Source: Campylobacterota bacterium
Lineage (GTDB): Bacteria; Campylobacterota; Campylobacteria; Campylobacterales; Sulfurospirillaceae
NCBI GenBank assembly: GCA_013151055.1
Contig: JAADIZ010000144.1
Location: 1-32,142, forward strand
Length of the DNA stretch: 32,142 bases
Direction of reading: 5' to 3'
The stretch's first letter is position 1. The number at the start of each line of letters is the position of its first letter. Below are positions 27,678 through 32,142 of the stretch, one piece after another. A program made the translations under genes and the position numbers. The notes below the pieces were generated by a model. The model was not told the DNA's origin. It made no database searches and was given only the letters and a program-made list of their open reading frames with translations.

Positions 27678-28183
27678 TAAAATTTTGGCAAGAAAGAGTA
27701 AAAAACCCAATTTCTACTAAAAACCTTGAATGTGACAGCAAACTAAAAGAGATTAAAAAAGAGTTAAAAAGTGTAATTGGCAAAAAATTTGCAGGAAGTT
27801 TGGCTATTAGAATGGTAAGTAGTGGAAGTTGCAATGCTTGCGAAGCTGAATGCAATGCACTTTCAAACCCATATTATAATTTAGAAAGACTTTGCATGCA
27901 TTTTGTTGCGAGCCCACGACATGCTGACATAATACTCTTAAGTGGTGTTGTAAGTGCAAATATGTATCATCATATACTAAATGTTTATCAGCAAATGCCA
28001 CAACCCGCATATATAGTAACTTTAGGAGATTGCCCACTTTTGCAAGGGGTTTTTCAAGAAAATTTTGCTATAAAAGGAGCTAAGTCATTAGGGCTACCGA
28101 TAGCATACCATATCAATGGATGTCCACCAAATCCTCAAGAAATTATCACTGGTTTACTTGAATTTTTAAAGAGTTTGGGCTAG
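27674..28183 (+). CDS. HyfI-like (NuoB-type) small [4Fe-4S] subunit
   Basis: SSGSCNACEAECNALSNPYYNLERL, VASPRHADIILLSGVV, TLGDCPLLQGVF, NGCPPNPQEIITGL. N2-cluster cysteines retained. Confidence 0.94.
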   Translation: MIKFWQERVKNPISTKNLECDSKLKEIKKELKSVIGKKFAGSLAIRMVSSGSCNACEAECNALSNPYYNLERLCMHFVASPRHADIILLSGVVSANMYHHILNVYQQMPQPAYIVTLGDCPLLQGVFQENFAIKGAKSLGLPIAYHINGCPPNPQEIITGLLEFLKSLG

Positions 28184-29011
28184 CTAGAGTATTTTATGTA
28201 AAGTAGTGGCTTTTCCCATCCATTTTCCCAGCTCTTCCCAATTTTCCTCTTTTATAATTTGTTTGCATTTGCCCAATTCTTTTTCAAAAAGTTCTATCGA
28301 ATTTAAGAGGTTTTTTCTATTTTGTTTAAAAACATCTGTCCACATGATAGGTGAAGATTTTGCAATTCTACTCATATCTCTAAATCCGCCACCAGCAAGC
28401 AATAGTATGCTTTTTGGCTCTTCTTCGCCCATGACGCTATTTGCTAGAGCATAACTTAGGGCATGCGGTAAATGAGAGATAAAAGAAGCATGTTTATCGT
28501 GTGCTATCGCATCCATAAATACTATCTTCATGCCAATATGAGAAAATATCTGAATAGCTCTGTTTTTATGGTCATCCCCTCGTTCGCTCATGTTGCACAA
28601 TACCACAACTTTGTCATGATATAAATTTTCTATGGCCGCACTTGGACCGAATTTTTCCGTTCCAGCCATCGGGTGAGCTGGGATAAAATTTTCCCTTATC
28701 TCTTTTGGAACACTTTTGATGATTTTCTCTTTCGTGCTTCCTAGATCAACAATTGTCGTAGTTTTTGGAATATCAGTTAAATTTTGCAGTACACTTATGA
28801 TGGCTTCAACAGGAATTGCCAAAAAAATCATATCACATTTTTTGATTTCATTAAATGTGACAATTTCATCAACTAAATCTAGTTTTATCGCTTCTTCGCA
28901 ATGTGATAAATTGTGATCAAACCCACAAATCTTAGATACAAATTTTATATGTTTAAGTCCAAGTCCCAAGGAGCCGCCCATAAGACCTAATCCAATTATT
29001 CCTATCTTCAT
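28184..29011 (-). CDS. tyrA: Prephenate dehydrogenase
   Basis: IGIIGLGLMGGSLGLGLK Rossmann motif, FIPAHPMAGTEKFGPSAA, SHLPHALSYALANSV, GGGFRDMSRIAKSSPIMWTDVF. Confidence 0.94.
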   Translation of the reverse strand: MKIGIIGLGLMGGSLGLGLKHIKFVSKICGFDHNLSHCEEAIKLDLVDEIVTFNEIKKCDMIFLAIPVEAIISVLQNLTDIPKTTTIVDLGSTKEKIIKSVPKEIRENFIPAHPMAGTEKFGPSAAIENLYHDKVVVLCNMSERGDDHKNRAIQIFSHIGMKIVFMDAIAHDKHASFISHLPHALSYALANSVMGEEEPKSILLLAGGGFRDMSRIAKSSPIMWTDVFKQNRKNLLNSIELFEKELGKCKQIIKEENWEELGKWMGKATTLHKIL

Positions 29012-29045
29012 ATTACAACCTTTAACAATTAATTAATTCCAAAAA

Positions 29046-29054
29046 TGGTATTAT
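29046..29054 (+). promoter_or_regulatory. Candidate extended -10 element upstream of bamA
   Basis: TGGTATTAT about 43 nt upstream of the ATG. Confidence 0.35.
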
Positions 29055-29096
29055 ATCTTTTTTTTATGACGATTAAATATTAAATTAGGGTTTTTA

Positions 29097-31307
29097 ATGA
29101 ATAAAATATTACTATCAGGATTTATTTTAGCTTCTTCACTTTATGCGATTACGATAAAAAGTATCAAATTTGACGGTTTAATTCACCTCTCTCCTAGTAT
29201 TGCTAAAGAGATTATGAATATTCAAAAAGGCGATACTTTAGATATAAATGTAATAGATCAAGGTATTCAAGATTTATATAAACAAAAGTTTTTTAAAGAT
29301 ATAGAAGTGAGTGAAAATGATGGAAATCTCGTTATAACTGTTGTGGAAAAACCAGTAATTGCAAATATCAAGATAAGCGGTATTGGCAATAATGATAAAA
29401 AAACTGTTAAAGCGACATTGGGTATCAAAAAAGGTGAAATTTTTGATGAAGAAAAATTAAAACTTGCAAAAAGAAGAGTGGAACAGTATTATGAAAACAA
29501 GGGTTATTTTAATACAGTTGTAGAAACTACTACGAAAAAATTAAATAAAAGTTCACTGTCACTAAGTCTCATAATCAATAGAGGCGAAAAAATAATTATA
29601 AAAACAGTAAGGTTGTGTGGAGCTAAAAAATTTAATTATAGCGATGTAAGATCATCAATAGCAAACAAACAAGCTGAATATCTCTCTTGGATGTGGGGAT
29701 TTGATAGCGGAGAACTTAGAATAAATGATTTACAATATGACCCAGCACGAATTAAAGATTATTATCTAAGACATGGATATTTAGATGCAAAAGTTAGCAA
29801 TCCATTTTTAAAAGCTTATATGGATAGTTATTCTGCTGAGATAACTTACTCTATAAAAGAGGGCGAACAATATCATGTCGATAAAATAAATATAAATGTT
29901 CCAAAAGGCTTGATTGATGTAAAAAAAGTATTGTCAGATTTGCGTCTTCAAACTGGTCAAATGTTTAGCTCTAAGAGGTTAAGAAAGGATATAAAGACGG
30001 TAAGACGAGATATAGCAGATTTAGGATATGCATTCGTTCGAGTAAATCCAAATGTTAAGACGAACAAAAAAGCACATACTGCTAATATCACTTTCATGGT
30101 ATATCCCGGAGAAAAAGTTTACATAAATGATGTTAGAATTTCAGGTAATACAAAAACAATAGACAGAGTAGTAAGAAGAGAAGTATATTTAGCACCAGGA
30201 GATTTATATAGCAGAACAGATTTGCAAGATTCCAAAAATGCTTTAAAGCGAACTGGTTATTTTGAAGATGCTAACATCAAAGAAATAAGAGTAAGTGAAA
30301 ATAAGATAGATTTGCTCGTGACTGTAAAAGAGGCGAGAACTTCATCTATAGGTGGAGGAATTGGATATGGGTCATCTGATGGATTATTGCTTAGTGCAAA
30401 TTTATCTGACGGCAATATATTTGGCTCAGGTATAAAAACCACAGTTAGCATCGATAGATCAAATTCTCAATTGAGCGGAAAAATTTCTGTTACAAATCCT
30501 AGAGTTTTTGACTCAATTTACAGCTTAAGCGGAAGTATATACAGGTCAAATAACAGTTACACCACTTATGATCAAGATACTGCTGGATTTAGCTTAACAC
30601 TTGGAAGAAAATTTGGAAGAAAATGGAGAGGTGCAGTAGGATACAACCTTGAAAGCTCAAAACTAAGCAATCTGTCTTCTACATTAAATCCAGCTTTATA
30701 TACAACTGATAAAGTATTGAAAAGTGCGATAACACCAAGTGTTTCATTTAACAATACCGATGATTATTATTTGCCAAGAAGAGGTATAAGGGCATCACTT
30801 AGTACAGAATTTGCTGGTGTTGGAGGAGATGAAAAATTTCTAAAAACAAGAGGAAAATTTGCTTACTTTTATGGCTTAAACGATAAGATTGATTATGATT
30901 TGATTTTGAGATATAGAGCTAGATTTGACTATATTATTGATAATGGATACCTCCCTATAGCAGAAAAAGCATATATGGGGGGAATTAGTACTGTCAGAGG
31001 ATATGCTTCAAGATCAATTTCACCTAAAAATAGTAGTGGTGATCTTCTTGGTGGAAAAATGATGTTTGCAAATAGTGTTGAAGCAGATTTTCCACTAATT
31101 CAAAGAGTAAAGTTAAGAGGTGCACTATTCTTTGATTATGGGATGATTGGCGAAAACAGTTTAAATATAAAAAGAGCTGGAACTGGTCTAAGTTTAGAGT
31201 GGGTATCTCCGATGGGACCTATAAATTTGATATTTGCAACTCCATTATTGACAAAAACTGGAGACAATACTTCGTCTTTTGAATTCACAATGGGACGACA
31301 ATTCTAG
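29097..31307 (+). CDS. bamA: Outer-membrane protein assembly factor BamA (POTRA repeats plus Omp85 barrel)
   Basis: Signal peptide, repeated POTRA segments, GYASRSISPKNSSGDLLGGKMMFANSVEADFPL Omp85 signature, C-terminal FEFTMGRQF. Confidence 0.96.
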   Translation: MNKILLSGFILASSLYAITIKSIKFDGLIHLSPSIAKEIMNIQKGDTLDINVIDQGIQDLYKQKFFKDIEVSENDGNLVITVVEKPVIANIKISGIGNNDKKTVKATLGIKKGEIFDEEKLKLAKRRVEQYYENKGYFNTVVETTTKKLNKSSLSLSLIINRGEKIIIKTVRLCGAKKFNYSDVRSSIANKQAEYLSWMWGFDSGELRINDLQYDPARIKDYYLRHGYLDAKVSNPFLKAYMDSYSAEITYSIKEGEQYHVDKININVPKGLIDVKKVLSDLRLQTGQMFSSKRLRKDIKTVRRDIADLGYAFVRVNPNVKTNKKAHTANITFMVYPGEKVYINDVRISGNTKTIDRVVRREVYLAPGDLYSRTDLQDSKNALKRTGYFEDANIKEIRVSENKIDLLVTVKEARTSSIGGGIGYGSSDGLLLSANLSDGNIFGSGIKTTVSIDRSNSQLSGKISVTNPRVFDSIYSLSGSIYRSNNSYTTYDQDTAGFSLTLGRKFGRKWRGAVGYNLESSKLSNLSSTLNPALYTTDKVLKSAITPSVSFNNTDDYYLPRRGIRASLSTEFAGVGGDEKFLKTRGKFAYFYGLNDKIDYDLILRYRARFDYIIDNGYLPIAEKAYMGGISTVRGYASRSISPKNSSGDLLGGKMMFANSVEADFPLIQRVKLRGALFFDYGMIGENSLNIKRAGTGLSLEWVSPMGPINLIFATPLLTKTGDNTSSFEFTMGRQF

Positions 31308-31312
31308 GGATT

Positions 31313-32137
31313 TTATTCTAAAATTATAGCAAAAGAGGCTGGCTTTGCTAGCTTCTTTATGCACTCTTTTGCAAGATAAAGTTTTTTACTGGATTTTATA
31401 TGCAAGGTATGATTTTCATATTTAAAAGTAAATTTATCATCTATCAAATCTTTATGTAAACAATTTGATAAAGAGAGTATAAAACTAAGCCAATTAACAA
31501 TTTTTATATCAGGTAACAAATTTTCATAAGCTTTTAAGTCTTCAGTTGACGGAAGTTTTTTCATATGGTATTTTATAAGCATAGCAATTAAAATCTTATC
31601 ACTGTGAGAAAATCCATAATTTAAACCGTTGATAATAAAATAGAAACTGTGTAAGTTTTTTTGATAAAAGTTGAGCCAGATTCCTATATTGTATAATTTT
31701 GCAGAAGTAGTTAATATATCTAGATACTTATCATCAATTTGATGTATATAGGAAAGGGTTTTAAATAGATCCTTAGCATATCTAACCATAGATTGGTTTT
31801 GTCTCTCTTTTGCGCTAAATCTATCCGTTAAGCTTCTAAGGCTTGGTTTAAAATTTGTACTAAATAAGTGATTTGAATTTCTCAATAAATCACATAAATA
31901 GACACCTTCTCTTACACCAACACCTGAAGTTATTATATTTTTTATTTCAAGTTCTTTGCAAATTTCATCGAAGATATATAAACCCTCGCGAGTTGTGCTA
32001 ATTCTCTCTTTTTTTATCCCTAACTTTTTTAAATTCAATGTGTCAGAGCATTTTATGTTTCTTATTAATTCTAAATATTGATTTAATTTATATTCAAAAC
32101 CATGCACAGTATCAAGAGGATAATTTATTTTCTTCAT
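31313..32137 (-). CDS. Ppx/GppA-family exopolyphosphatase/guanosine pentaphosphatase, C-terminal part (N-terminus beyond window)
   Basis: RISTTREGLYIFDEICKELEIKNIITSGVGVREGVYLCDLL is the Ppx/GppA ASKHA-domain end, followed by an HD-like helical domain. No stop is seen between the listed ATG and the window end. Confidence 0.8.
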   Translation of the reverse strand: MKKINYPLDTVHGFEYKLNQYLELIRNIKCSDTLNLKKLGIKKERISTTREGLYIFDEICKELEIKNIITSGVGVREGVYLCDLLRNSNHLFSTNFKPSLRSLTDRFSAKERQNQSMVRYAKDLFKTLSYIHQIDDKYLDILTTSAKLYNIGIWLNFYQKNLHSFYFIINGLNYGFSHSDKILIAMLIKYHMKKLPSTEDLKAYENLLPDIKIVNWLSFILSLSNCLHKDLIDDKFTFKYENHTLHIKSSKKLYLAKECIKKLAKPASFAIILE

Positions 32138-32142
32138 GATGA

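Noticed and set aside
26304-28183. Calling HyfG/HyfI an active [NiFe] hydrogenase
   Set aside because: The large subunit lacks both CxxC metal-ligand motifs and the maturation tail, so only a Hyf-like/Ehr-type assignment is supported.
32135-32137. ATG at 32137 as the true start of the Ppx/GppA-like gene
   Set aside because: The protein begins in the middle of the expected fold and no stop separates it from the window end, so it is probably internal.
1-32142. CRISPR arrays, tRNA/rRNA genes, transposases, phage genes
   Set aside because: No repeat-spacer pattern, cloverleaf-like or rRNA-like segment, or recognisable mobile-element protein was seen in reading the window.

Overview
AT-rich window (32,142 bp) whose gene content and order look like a Campylobacterota (epsilonproteobacterial) chromosome. 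This taxonomic guess is inference from gene families, not a search. From left to right: fliF (5' truncated)-fliG-fliH-dxs; a 2-Cys peroxiredoxin and a Cache-type chemoreceptor on the minus strand; a 2[4Fe-4S] ferredoxin; the operon ndk-DUF177-rpmF-plsX-fabH (rpmF is missing from the ORF track); an accessory-looking block with a divergent AraC/GyrI-like regulator, a GabT-like aminotransferase, a complete Liv-type ABC transporter (SBP, two permeases, two ATPases), a PPOX-fold flavoprotein and an aldehyde dehydrogenase; a six-gene Hyf/Ech-like membrane complex locus with a DUF167 gene embedded in it; tyrA; bamA; and a truncated Ppx/GppA-type gene. The most interesting locus is the Hyf-like complex. 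Its 'hydrogenase large subunit' has lost all four Ni-Fe cysteine ligands (C-terminal DPCxxC became DLSYAG; N-terminal CxxC became RISGNES) and has no C-terminal maturation peptide. The small subunit keeps its Fe-S cysteines and the membrane subunits keep proton-channel-type Lys/Glu residues. It therefore resembles an energy-converting hydrogenase-related (Ehr-type) complex of unknown substrate, here tightly coupled to a DUF167 protein. Secondary points of interest are a chemoreceptor with a one-residue deletion in the hyperconserved signalling hairpin, a 224-nt multi-hairpin spacer inside the Liv operon, and a possibly leaderless AraC-family mRNA. All work was by eye; no database search was run.
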